Made by a program: the position numbers and the translations under genes
In this document: positions 11,405 to 22,195 of the stretch, one piece after another
Numbering within the stretch: position 1 is the stretch's first letter
Layout: every line of letters starts with the position of its first letter
The notes under the pieces: model-generated
Told to the model about the DNA's origin: nothing
What the model saw: only the letters and a program-made list of their open reading frames with translations
Databases searched by the model: none
Origin: Lotus japonicus
Lineage: Eukaryota; Streptophyta; Magnoliopsida; Fabales; Fabaceae
Assembly (NCBI RefSeq): GCF_012489685.1
Contig: NC_080045.1
Span: 1,369,001-1,433,000, forward strand
DNA length: 64,000 nt
Direction: 5' to 3'

Positions 11405-14400
11405 TGTAAGACCCAAGTTTTTAAGCTTAGAATAAGTGGAAGAGATTTCCATTTACGATTAGGTTTGACGTATCGTGAAGGGAAAACCTGAACAAGAGTT
11501 TATCGAATGGAATAAACTTGTGAAGGAGAAAGTTCAGGAAAAGTCTAAGGATTGTATTAGAATCGATAAAAGGTATAGCACGATCGATTCGCTAAAACCT
11601 AGGGCAGAAACCCTAGTAAATAGCTAGTTTACGCTTAAAGTCACGATGGAAACTAATTCCAAAAATCTTCAGAGAAATGTTAGAACTTCTCTTAATCCAT
11701 ATATAACAAGCGTTTCGAGGCGAAACTCTAGGATCTACGAACGTCCGATTCCAATCATCGGAAGTTTGCCGAAACAAAATCCCTGATAGTTCAGAAACCC
11801 TAGAATCAACCGACAATGAAGACTTTTTCTATTCGGAGCTTCAAATGAAGATTCTACACGCGTACACTCATTTCTCTTGATGATTTCAATCTTTCTTCAG
11901 AAGAAAGTTTTCTATTCCGACATTCGATGCAAAAAGTAACTTATCGGGTAAAATAGTTTTACACCGACTTTGCATTAGTCGCCTAAAATACAAAGGAACC
12001 TCTTTTTAGTTTTGGAATTCTTTCGCCAAAACGTATCTTAGAATTCACGGAGAATGAAGCCGGAAAAATCAGAATCGCGAAACTTTCTTTTTCCCGCGTT
12101 TTTCCATCCTCTATATAGCAAGCCTCGAAAACCTAAAATCATACCGATATTTCTTTGAAGAATTAGAAGATTCAGCGGGGAGAATATCGTGTCTAAAATA
12201 CGTTGGAATCAGTAGGAAGAAATCGGGATCGCTTTTATATTTTTATCTTAACTCTATGAGTTAAATCCTCCGATATCTAAACAAAAGTGTACCGGTTTAC
12301 AAAATATCTATTCATTCTTATCCAATCTTTGATAAATATCTGTCCATACTTATCCAATCTTGATAAATATCTATTCATACTTATCCGATCTTTGATATAT
12401 ATCTACTCATTTCTTGGTTCATGGATCATTTTAATTTGCTCAAAGTGATCATAATTTATATTTTACTATTTCATAAAGTTCCTCATAATTTTTAATATAG
12501 TTATATATCCATTATATATTTTTCTCCTAACTCTGTGAGCTAAATTCTTCAGTGTCTAAATCAATTTATACTAGTTTACAAAATATCTTTCCTAAATATC
12601 TAAACATCCTTATCCTCCCTCACTCACTCTGTCGACATCTCTCTCTCTCATTACACTTTTTCATTTTCCCTTCCTTTTCTTCTGCAGACCCATTTCTTAC
12701 CCTTCTTCTTCTATATATATTATGTCCTCTTCTCATTTCTTTTCATTCTCTTTCTTTCTTTTGTGCAGCAAGCACCACCACCAACATATATCAATTTTAT
12801 CTCCATTCTTTTCTTTTTCCAACGTGCACCCACCAGCGCCCATTCCTTCTTCTTCACTTCTTGTTGCTGCACCCTCCCACCATGTTTTCTTCTCCATTCT
12901 TTTCTTTTGCTGCAGTAAGCAGACATCACCACCGACGTCCTTCTCTTCCTCTCGACGAGGCCACGACGGCACTGCTCACGCAGCACCATGCTCTATGCTT
13001 CTTCTTCACGTTGTAGCACCACAAATCACAAAAACCACCATGCTTCGTTCCCCTCACGAGGCCAGCCACCATCAAGCTTCACCTTCATCGTTTTCACTGG
13101 CCATGACAAGGCACCACCACCATGAACACGAGAGCAACGACCACCACTCCATCCTTCTTCACGCAAGAAAGCCACCATGGCAGCCACCACGTTCCTTTTC
13201 TTTCTCTCCATGGCCACCACAAGAAGGCCAGCACCACAAGGAGACACCATCACCATTTTCCTCTCCTTTGCTGTACACGCACACCATGTTTCTTCTTCCT
13301 CTATCAACCATGGCAGCACCCCATCATCAACATGTTCTTCTTCTTTCTTTCTCACGAAGCCACCACCGATGGCCACCCACAACACCATCATGGACACACC
13401 ACATGAACCACCACCATGGGTCTCTCTTTCCAGCCGAGAGCACCACCTCCATGGCCACGAAGCAAGCAAAGAGAAACAACAAAGGAACCATGAAAGAAAA
13501 CAGGGGAGAACGACGTGAAAACGCACCCGCCGCCGGCGTGGCAAACTTCGACCTTCGATTCCGATGTACTCGGACCTCCGTTCACAACGAGGTTAGTACC
13601 GTTGGAACCCTTGCGGTGTCCACAACAAAACCCATATTCCGGATCGTCGTTCCGTCGCCGTCGACCGCCGCCGCTGCCGCCTTCGGGAGCTTTTTCCGGT
13701 CAACTCCGCCGACGAATGGAAAAACGGAGGATACTGCTACGATCCTTGCCGTGAGGAGAGCAAAACCCTATCTTCAATTTCGTATTTGGGTCATTTTATT
13801 CGACGACCCCGACAACCACCGTCGACCTTCGGCTGAACTTTCTGGGCAAACCGTCGACTCTTTGGGGAAACGGACAGCGCCGTTGAGTTTCTGGCCGCGA
13901 AAGGATGAAGGAACAACATTCCTTTATGTCTCTGGCGACAGTTCCTCCGTCAACCCCGTGAACCGCAACTTTCTCTAGCGACTCTTCGCCGACAAGTTTC
14001 AAAAACTTGATTTTCGTACAATGAACGGAAGCACCTTGCATCGACGCTACACAATGGGAGGAATCGAGCCAACATATGCAAATAAAGATGTAATCGGATC
14101 GGAGTTGCACCTTAGTATGGAAATTGGCTAAGGTGAGGGCTACTCACTGAATCTCTAGTTAATGCTTAGGGTCGATGCTTTCGACATTGTTTACTGTTTA
14201 TGCACTTGTTTGTGTTTGATTGGAAAAATGTTTTCTGAGGCTTCGGCTGACAATGTAGATGATTCATCTACTGAATGTTTTTGAGAGTGAATTTCATGTT
14301 AAGTGCTAAGTGGGTAATTTAGAATGTGTGATGCATGCCTTATATGCTAAGTGCTAAGTGGTTATTGCTTAATATGTTGATATATGATATGTTGGTTGAT

Positions 14401-16418
14401 TGTGCTGAGTTAATTATGCTTTTGCAATGAAATCTGAGATTCTGAGTGGTGAGAATAGCGGGCAGGTCATGCCGATTTTATTTTGAGAGTTTTGAGAAAG
14501 TTTGATAGGACGAATGAGATTCGGACCTTGTTATGGTGTTTCATGGATCGAGACATTCTCTGGTGTCATTTGGGGATTAGGAGATCCCGAGAACTTATAA
14601 GATTTGCGATAAGACTAAAAGGATCTTATTTTGTAAAGAAAACTCATAAGACATTAAACAACCTCTAAATCTTCAAATAAGGATATTAAACTCGAAAGGA
14701 AGCTTAGGATGCAAATCTTAGTTTTTGGAAAACGAGAAGTGTCGTCGAATCCAAGTGTTGAGGAGATTGGTAAGTTCTGAGTATGTTGATACTCCTTCGC
14801 TCGTTGAGCAGTTTGTTTAGCCATCCAAGGGATGAGCCGAGAAGCTTCACTGAGGCGTGAGACCTTGTGAATGCGTGATACTCCACTGAGGCGTGAGACC
14901 TTGTGGAAAGCATGGATCTTCACTGAGGCGTGAGACCTCGTGAACAGCATGAAGCTTCACTGAGGCGTGAGACCTTGTGAATGCGGGATACTCTTGTGCT
15001 GTTGGAGCAGCTGTGTTGTTGGGCTATCCTGGGGATAAGTCCGGGAAATTGATAGTTTCCGAGTATGTGATACTCTTTGCTCGTTGAGCAGTTTTGACCA
15101 TCGGATGGAGATGAGTCGGATGATTTGGAGATCATCATGAGTTATGTGTCGTTGTGAAGAAATGTCTTTTGTCGCAGAATCGACTGTTACCTTAGGGTAA
15201 GTTTTTAGAGACATTAATTTAGCTAGAACACGTGGCGACGTGTCGAGTGAGATTCGGAGACGTTGTTTGACTAATCATCCTGCATTCATGCAACATTAAT
15301 GAGGGATTAACACAAGACGTACTCTGGACCTCGTCGGTTTCCAAAATGGTCATAAGACCCGGAATGCCGTGTAAGAGCGTTTGTAGACGACTCTTGTAGC
15401 AGACCGAAATGGCAGACCTACGGGTTTACTGCTGATCTGACTACCTTTGTGTGGAGTAAGAGGAACGCGGGCCGAAATGGTCCCACCGTGGCTGGTGTTA
15501 GGGCTGATCCGTTTGATGTCCATCCGTTTCCGGAATGCATGTGGTTAACTGGGTTAACCGTCATTTGCATATCATGCAACATGCATACTAATTTTGTTGT
15601 TGAGTGTGATTGTTACTTGTAAATCCTATTTGGAACATGTTAAGTGATATTATTGTCGTTTAGGTTATTATGGAATATGCAACCCTAGGATGTTATCCCT
15701 AGCTATAAGCCTAAGTGGCTATTATATTATCTGTATCTATCGATGCTATTATTTACGTAATTCTTTGGAGTTGACCCTCGCGTCTTCTGTGTGTGCTTTG
15801 GCGGACAAACGCCCTTTGTCAGATGCCTTTGGCGGGCTGGTTCACGATGGTTCACCCTTCGGGGGAAACTACGGATTGAGATGCTGGAACAGGAGCGCAT
15901 CGCGGTAGCGAGAGGAGGACGGATGGTGAACATAGACTAGGTCGTTCTGGATTCAGATTCGGACGACGATCATGCTAGCACGTAGGTTTTAGTGCTAGCA
16001 TTTGTTTTCTTTAGGGACAGGGTAGTTTCCCACCTATAGCTTTTTGTGTGGTTTCTTTACGGGAATCACAGAGAGGTTGTTCGACTTAGGAGGTCTTGTT
16101 TTAGGCCGATGGGCCAGCTTATTCTCATTTTTTAGGGATAGTGCTGCGAACACTTGACCTTTCTTTTGGTTTGTACATTTTGCCTACGGGCGCTACTTTT
16201 CTTACTCCCCGTCACTGGAGGTTTACTCGTGATGTGGTTAGCTACTTACAGCGGGGGCTGTAATTATTATTGTATATTAGTTTCTGATTATCCTTCGCAT
16301 TAGAGTTTTATTTCTTTCAGTCTTGTTTATATTATCGACGAAAAAAAAATAATTCACGTTTTTCCGCATTAAGTTTATTTGGTTACTAAAGTGACGCCAC
16401 CGAAATCGGGGTGTTACA
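11405..16418 (+). repeat. Tekay-like 3' LTR (5.0 kb)
   Basis: TGTAAGACCC to GGGGTGTTACA, 5014 bp. 11405-12130 and 14130-16418 match the 3.3-kb solo LTR at 42351-45681. The middle, about 12240-14130, has almost no counterpart there and instead resembles the promoter/leader part of the 4.7-kb solo LTR (reverse complement of about 39900-40740). A block with CTCTATGAGTTAAAT occurs twice (about 12250 and 12530). CT-rich, Ser/His/Thr-coding low-complexity DNA fills 12600-13500. A 40-odd-bp minisatellite with GAGGCGTGAGACC lies at about 14840-14995. The 418-codon ORF at 12722-13978 lies in this CT-rich leader and is probably not a gene. Confidence 0.85.
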
Positions 16419-19181
16419 CTCTCATGTAAAAATTTGAGAATTCTTGCCCCGATGAAGGATTTCCCAAGAATAACCTATGCAAATTTTGGTGGAAAATGAG
16501 TTATTAAGGGAAAATATCAAGTTGGAAGGAAAATTTGGTTTGCCATGGCATGCCTCGTTGTCAAAATGGTTTCCCTATGCCAAGGTGCCTCTTTGAGCTC
16601 CCATGCCAAAATTTGAGAATTCTTTCCCATATGATGGATTTCCCAAGGCTAACCTATGCAAATTTGGGTGGAAAATGAGTTTTCATTGGAAAATATCAAG
16701 TTGGAAGGGAAACATTGTTTGCCATGGAATGTCTCGTTTCCCAAATGTTTTCCCTATGGCTAGGTGCCCCCGTGAGCTCCCATGTTAAAATTTGAGAATT
16801 CTTGCGCCGATTATGGATTTCCCAAGACTAACCTTTGCAAATTTGGGTGGGAAATAAGTTTTCAAGGGAAAATATCAAGTTGGAAGGGAGTCTTGGTTTG
16901 CCATGGCATGCCTCGTTTCCCAAATGGTTTCCTTATGCCAAGGTGCCCCCGTGAGCTCCCATGTCAAAATTTGAGAATTCTTGCGCGAAGATGGATTTCC
17001 CAAAGATAACCTATGCAAATTTGGGTGGAAAATGATTTCAAGGGAAAATATCAAGTTAGAAGGGAAACTTGGTTTGCAATGGCATGCCTCGTTGCCCAAA
17101 TGGTTTCCCTATGCCAGGGTGCCCCCGTGAGCTCCCATGTCAAAATTTGAGAATTCTTGCCTCGATGATGGATTTCCGAAGGCTAACCTATGCAAATTTG
17201 GGTGGAAAATGAGTATTTAAGGGAAAATATCAAGTTGGAAAGGAAACTTGGTTTGCCATGGCATGTCTCGTTGCCCAATTGGTTTCCTTATGCCAAGGTG
17301 CCCCCGTGAGCTCCTATGTCAAAATTTGAGAATTATTGTCCCGATGATGGATTTCCCAAGGCTAACCTATGCGAATTTGGGTGGAAAATGAGTTTTCAAG
17401 GTAAAATCTCAAGTTGGAAGGGAGTCTTGGTTTGCCATGGCATGCCTCGTTTCCGAAATGGTTTCCTTATGCCAAGGTGCTCCCATAAGCTCCCATGTCA
17501 AAATTTGAGAATTCTTGCCCCGACGATGGATTTCCCAAGGATAACCTATGCAAATTTGGGTGGAAAAAGAGTTTTCAAGGGAAAATATCAAGTTGGAAGG
17601 GAAACTAGGTTTGCCATGGCATGCCTCGTTTCCCAAATTGTTTCTCTATTCCAAAGTGCTAGCGTGAGCTCCCATGTCAAAATTTGAGAATTCTTGCCTC
17701 GATGATGGATTTCCCAAGGCTAACCTATGCAAATTTGGGTAAAAAATGAGTTTTCAATGGAAAATATCAAGTTGGAAGGGAAACATGGTTTGTCATGGCA
17801 TGCATCGTTGCCCAAATGGTTTCCCTATGCCAAGGTGCCCCCGTGAGCTCCCATGTTAAAATTTGAGAATTCTTGCCCCGATGATGGATTTCCAAAGACT
17901 AACCTATGCGAATTTGGGTGGAAAATGAGTTTTCAAGGGAAAATATCATGTTGGAAGGGAAACTTGGTTTGCCAGGGCATGCCTCGTTGTCAAAATGGTT
18001 TCCCTATGCCAAGAAGCCTCTCTGAGCTCCCATGTCAAAATTTGAGAATTCTTACCCCGACGATGGATTTCCCAAGGCTAACCTATGCAAATTTGGGTGG
18101 AAAATGAGTTTTCATTGGAAAATATCAAGTTGGAAGGGAAACATGGTTTGCCATGGAATATATCGTTGCCCAAATGGTTTCCCTATGCCTAAGTGCCCCC
18201 GTGAGCTCCCATGTTAAAATTTGAGAATTCTTGCCCCGATTATGGATTTGCCATGGTTAACCTATACAAATTTTAGTACAAGATGAGTTTCCAAGGGAAA
18301 ATATCAAGTTGGAAGGGAATCTTGCTTTTCCATGGCTTGCCTCGTTTCCCAAATGGTTTCCTTATCCCAAGGTGCCCCCGTGAGCTCCCATGTAAAAATT
18401 TGAGAATTCTTGCCCCGATGATGGATTTCCCAAGAATAACCTATGCAAATTTGGGTGGAAAATGAGTTTTCAAGGGAAGACATCAAGTTGGAAGGGAAAC
18501 ATTGTTTTCCATGGAATGTCTCGTTGCCCAAATGGTTTCCCTATGCCTATGTGCCCCCGTGAGCTCCCATGTTAAAATTTGAGAATTCTTGCCCCGATTA
18601 TGGATTTCGCAAGACTATCCTATGCAAATTTGGGTGGAAAATGAGTTTTCAAGGGAAAATATCAAGTTGGAAGGGAAACATGATTTGCCATGGCATGCCT
18701 CGTTTCCCAAATTGTTTCCCTATTCCAACGTACCAGCTTGAGCCCCATGTCAAAATTTGGGAATTCTTGCTTCCATGATGGATTTCCCAAGGCTAACCTA
18801 TGCAAATTTAGGTGGAAAATGAGTTTTCAAGGGAAAAATATCAAGTTGGATGGGAAACTTGGTTTGTCATGGCATGCCTCGTTGACCAAATGGTTTCCCT
18901 ATGCCAGGGTGCCCCCGTGAGCTCCCAAGTCAAAATTTGAGAATTATTGTCCCGATGATGGATTTCCCAAGGCTAACCTATGCGAATTTGGGTGGAAAAT
19001 GAGTTTTCAAGGGAAAATCTCAAGTTGGAAGGGACTCTTGGTTTTCCATGGCTTGCCTCGTTTCCCAAATGGTTTCCGTATCCCAAAGTGCCCCCGTGAG
19101 CTCCCATGTAAAAATTTGAGAATTCTTGCCCCGATGATGGATTTCCCAAGACTAACCTACGCAAATTTGGGTGGAAAATGA
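16419..19181 (+). repeat. 179-bp satellite array, segment 1 (about 15 monomers)
   Basis: Head-to-tail monomers of 179 bp, seen from the spacing of the recurring block ATGTCAAAATTTGAGAATTC (for example 16603, 16782, 17853, 18032). Monomers differ at scattered sites. Because 179 is not a multiple of 3, the recurring 60-85-codon ORFs change frame from one monomer to the next, which argues against coding. The left edge is cut by the Tekay element and the right edge by the copy B insertion (TSD AATGA at 19177-19181). Confidence 0.95.
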
Positions 19182-19591
19182 TGTAGGATCACGCGCTTAC
19201 CACTACGCCAAAACCAATTGGTGTTAGTGAGGGCGCAACGTTATTTCTTATAGCGTAGCAGACAGCGCCCCGTTTCGAATGCTACCTGCAGGCAGGATGC
19301 TGGCCCACCTGGACCCAACAATCCCCCCCCAGCACCTGCCAGCCAAACTAGCTGCACAGCATGCCTTCCGTGGGATTCGAACACGGGACCTGGCTCTGAT
19401 ACGCTATAAGAAATAACGTTGCGCCCTCACTAACACCAATTGGTTTTGGCGTAGTGGTAAGTGCGTGATCCTACCAGTGGTATCAGAGCCAGGTCCCGTG
19501 TTCGAATCCCACGGAAGGCATGCTGGGCAGCTAGTTTGGCTGGCAGGTGCTGGGGGGGGATTGTTGGGTCCAGGTGGGCCAGCATCCTGCT
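19182..19591. mobile_element. Inverted-repeat block from a small non-autonomous element, fused to the 3' end of Sirevirus B
   Basis: 19182-19257 is the reverse complement of about 19400-19475, and 19292-19400 of about 19479-19590. One 34-bp stretch, 19258-19291, is unpaired. Each arm has a short terminal-repeat-like segment next to GTATCAGAGCC, a Met-tRNA primer-site look-alike. This suggests a TRIM/SMART-type mini-retrotransposon with terminal repeats of about 80 bp. The block begins TGTAGGATC directly after the satellite TSD AATGA and joins Sirevirus LTR sequence at 19592, where the last 8 bp of the LTR are missing. A SINE origin is the alternative: GGCGTAGTGGTAAGTGC and GTTCGAATCC resemble Pol III A and B boxes. 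Confidence 0.55.
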
Positions 19592-20790
19592 TGAAAAACG
19601 GTAGAAAGGGGGGGTTTGAATAACGTTTTCAGTACAAAACTACCACCTTAAAGATTTTGACAAATCTTTCGAGAACTTAAGTGCTAAAGATAAGAGATAG
19701 AAAAGCACACAAGGATTTTATCCTGGTTCACTTGATAAATCACTCAAGCTACTCCAGTCCACCCGTTAAGGTGATTTCTTCCTTCTTAGAATGAAGGCAA
19801 TCCACTAATCAGGTAAGAGTTACAACTGCACTTGAAACCTACAAGTGACTAACAATTACACTGACTTAGCTCACACTAAGATTCACTCTCTTAGTCTTCT
19901 CTAGGATCCGATCAACCTTGATCTCCTAAAGGAACTAAACAAACTGTTTATCAAAGAAATGTTTACAAGAGATTTGCTTCTAAAAAGCTAATAGTAAACA
20001 CAATGAATTTCAGATGAAAGAAAGCTTAGAATATTTTGAATATGTGTTGCGCGTGTGTGTTGCTTCTAGCCGCTTCTTTCAATCTTCAGCCTCTATATAT
20101 ACTCCAAGGATTAGGGTTGAGCGTTGCATGGGAAATGCTACCGTTGGAGGGCAGTTCTGGAAAATCCAGCTTCTGCTGTGGCTGAGAACGTTAGGTAGGT
20201 CGTCAGGAAGGTACACTTGCTTTTGTACTTGGATAGCGACTTGACCTTTTAACCTAGGAGACTTCTGATCAGGGGAATACTTCATATTGGAACTTGTGAA
20301 GCCGGTTGATCAGAGTCAGAGGGAGAGCACAGATCCTCTGACCATTGTATCTTCTGATTCTGAACTCAGAGGGAAGAACATGGCCTTCAGAGTTTCTTGC
20401 TTCTGGACTTCAGAGTTTCCACTATTCAGCTTCTGGATCTTCAGAGTCTTCTGCACCATCAGAACATCTGAACCTTCAGTGTTTCTTGGTTATCAGAACT
20501 TCTGGATCTTCAGAGCTTCTAGCGACTGAGTCCACATCAGAGTTTGTATAGCTTCAGAACTTCTGAAGCTTTTCCACTGTTCATACTGAACATGGTGAAT
20601 GCGAAAGCGTTGCTTGGGTTACCCTTTATACACAGTGCTTCTGATTTGTGTGAGATTGAGTTGAGGTCAGAGCCTGTAAATAGCACACTCAGAAAAACAC
20701 GTTAGAGTACCACAATTGTTCATATCGAAAGGTTAACTTGTAATCATCAAAACATAGAGTTGTACTACTAGATCAAAACTTGATCTTACA
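19592..20790 (-). repeat. Sirevirus B 3' LTR, terminal 8 bp missing
   Basis: About 1199 bp. It starts (reverse strand) TGTAAGATC at 20790 and stops at the internal ...CCGTTTTTCA instead of the canonical end CATACCTTCA. The TATATATA box is kept at about 20094-20101. It differs from the 5' LTR at about three positions (for example near 19708, 19813 and 20315). Confidence 0.9.
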
Positions 20791-21350
20791 ATCTCCCCCT
20801 TTTTGATGATGACAAAACTAAGATTTTTGATGAACAATTCTTAAACATTAAACTGAATTCACTCAGAGTTTAGAGATATAGAATAAGACTTATCCTGATG
20901 TGAATAGTTTATCTTGCTCATACTGAATTCAAGTCACTGCTTGATTCTGAGCTTAGCTCCCCCTGAATCTAATACTTGATGAAAACGTTAGTAAAGTCTA
21001 GATTCTGGCTAAAAATATAAGAGTTCAGAGTGAAAAGCTTATGACATAGATGAAAAACAAATAATCAGAGCGCATAAGTGATCAGAGTCATGGACAAGGT
21101 ATCAGAGTCTTGGGTATCAGAGTCAACTTAGAATCACTTCAGAAGAAGTGAAATGTATTCCTTGTATTTGCCCAGTGACACATCTATGGTCATGAAGGTG
21201 GAACTCTTAAAATCTCCAAAAGAAAAATAAATCACATTAACACATCTTACACATCAAAAACTGGGTTTACTCCCCCTTTTTGTCATAAGCAAAAAGCTTG
21301 GGGTGTGAAAAACTTAGCTTGAAGTACAAGGTACTCCCTCTTAGAGAAGG
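20791..21350 (-). other. Polypurine tracts and 3' noncoding region, copy B
   Basis: Read on the reverse strand, GGGGGAG tracts stand next to the LTR (20791-20804), near 20957-20965 and near 21268-21277, with a weaker tract near 21335. Repeated tracts of this kind are a Sirevirus trait. There is no ORF. Confidence 0.75.
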
Positions 21351-21531
21351 TCTAAGTTTAAAAGAAAAAGAAAACGATGTAAGAATCAGAGTTAGGCGAA
21401 AATAAATAGAAGAGTTAATGCAAGGGATGAGCGTTTACCACCGGTCAAGTGAGTAAATACAAGGGTCAGTTACCAAGAACTTAACCTCGAGAAACTGTAA
21501 GAGCATTAACTTTCAGAGAGAAAGTGAAGCC

Positions 21532-21539
21532 TATAAAAA
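21532..21539 (+). promoter_or_regulatory. TATA box of the antisense ORF, copy B
   Basis: TATAAAAA lies 59 nt before the ATG at 21598 on the plus strand, opposite to element transcription. The equivalent place in copy C has TATATAAA on its antisense strand (50916-50923), at similar distance from the ATG. Sequence between box and ATG is only loosely conserved. Confidence 0.6.
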
Positions 21540-21597
21540 GCGTTGGAGAGAAAGGTAAGCTTCACACCTCGAATAATTTTCAGAAGAAAAAAAATAA

Positions 21598-21909
21598 ATG
21601 GCATCATACAACGTAGCACTAGAAGAGCTGAGGAAGAAGGCCTTTGAAGAGGACTTGTTCCTGAACATCCGGCATCCAGAGGGGGAAACTACCATCGCGG
21701 AGCTGACACGGACACTGCTGGAAGAGGACCTGCGTCCAGAGTTGGAGAGAGACCTGAAGGAATTTCTTGCCTTCGTGGAGGAGGTGCAAGAACTCAGCCG
21801 GCTTGAACTCAAGCTGCTGGAAGAAAAAGAGAGTTTGGAAGAGAAGCTCAAGACTTCAGAAGAGATTCTGGAGAGGGATGAGCTAAAGATCAGACTCAAC
21901 AACATCTAG
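21598..21909 (+). CDS. Antisense small ORF of Sirevirus B (unknown function)
   Basis: 103 codons from ATGGCATCATACAACG, on the strand opposite to gag, pol and the third ORF, between the third ORF stop (22196) and the 3' LTR. The product is acidic, Leu/Glu-rich and probably helical or coiled-coil, without signal peptide or membrane segment. Its homologue in copy C (50515-50865) is about 72% identical over 103 residues by my count, with many conservative changes (E/D, I/V, R/K). TAG at 21907 replaces a Glu-like codon. The frame continues to a stop at 21988-21990, and C ends at the same codon, 131, so the ancestral length is 130 codons. AATAAA at 22036-22041 could end the message. I do not recognise the family. 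Confidence 0.65.
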   Translation: MASYNVALEELRKKAFEEDLFLNIRHPEGETTIAELTRTLLEEDLRPELERDLKEFLAFVEEVQELSRLELKLLEEKESLEEKLKTSEEILERDELKIRLNNI

Positions 21910-22195
21910 CATGTACTGGATCGTCTGGAGAAGAATAGGTCAGAGCAGCGCCAGGAGTGCAGAAGAATGAGGAAGGATCCTCCATTCTAGAGTTATATGA
22001 TGTAAAGAATGTGATGTAAACATAGAACAATTATGAATAAAACAAGTTTTGCAAACATATGTGACACAAATATATATAGATATATGCATATAGAATCACA
22101 AAAGAACAAATTAAAATAAGTAAATAAACAAGAAACAGAGTTTAACAAAAAGGAAAACAAAGTAAACGAAAGATGAAAAAGAAGAGATCCTAAGA

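Larger units (their letters stand above)
1..16418 (+). mobile_element. Ty3/gypsy Tekay/Del-like LTR retrotransposon, deleted inside, carrying a nested Sirevirus
   Basis: The element begins upstream of the window. Base 1 aligns with base 15396 of the 3' LTR, so about 4 kb of the 5' LTR lies outside. The 5' LTR is split by Sirevirus A at 52-9900 and resumes at 9906. Both LTRs end in GGGGTGTTACA and the 3' LTR starts TGTAAGACCC. A Met-initiator primer site (TGGTATCAGAGC) follows the 5' LTR at 10880. Only 528 bp of internal DNA remain, with scraps of protease and of the integrase C-terminus, so the element cannot move on its own. Over the 1-kb overlap the two LTRs differ at about a dozen sites, older than copy A (no difference seen). 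The 3' end abuts satellite DNA. Confidence 0.85.

Noticed and set aside
12722..13978. 418-codon plus-strand ORF, Ser/His/Pro/Thr-rich
   Set aside because: Lies in the CT-rich leader of the Tekay LTR. Low-complexity composition (CACCAC and TCTTCT runs) leaves several frames open on both strands; no domain or conserved frame.
16603..19181. Recurring ORFs of 60-120 codons starting M(S/L)KFENS
   Set aside because: They are the 179-bp satellite read in changing frames. The period is not a multiple of 3 and monomers carry random stops.
19440..19520. Candidate tRNA gene (A- and B-box-like words)
   Set aside because: No foldable acceptor and anticodon arms. The Met-tRNA-like GTATCAGAGCC is better explained as a primer-binding site.
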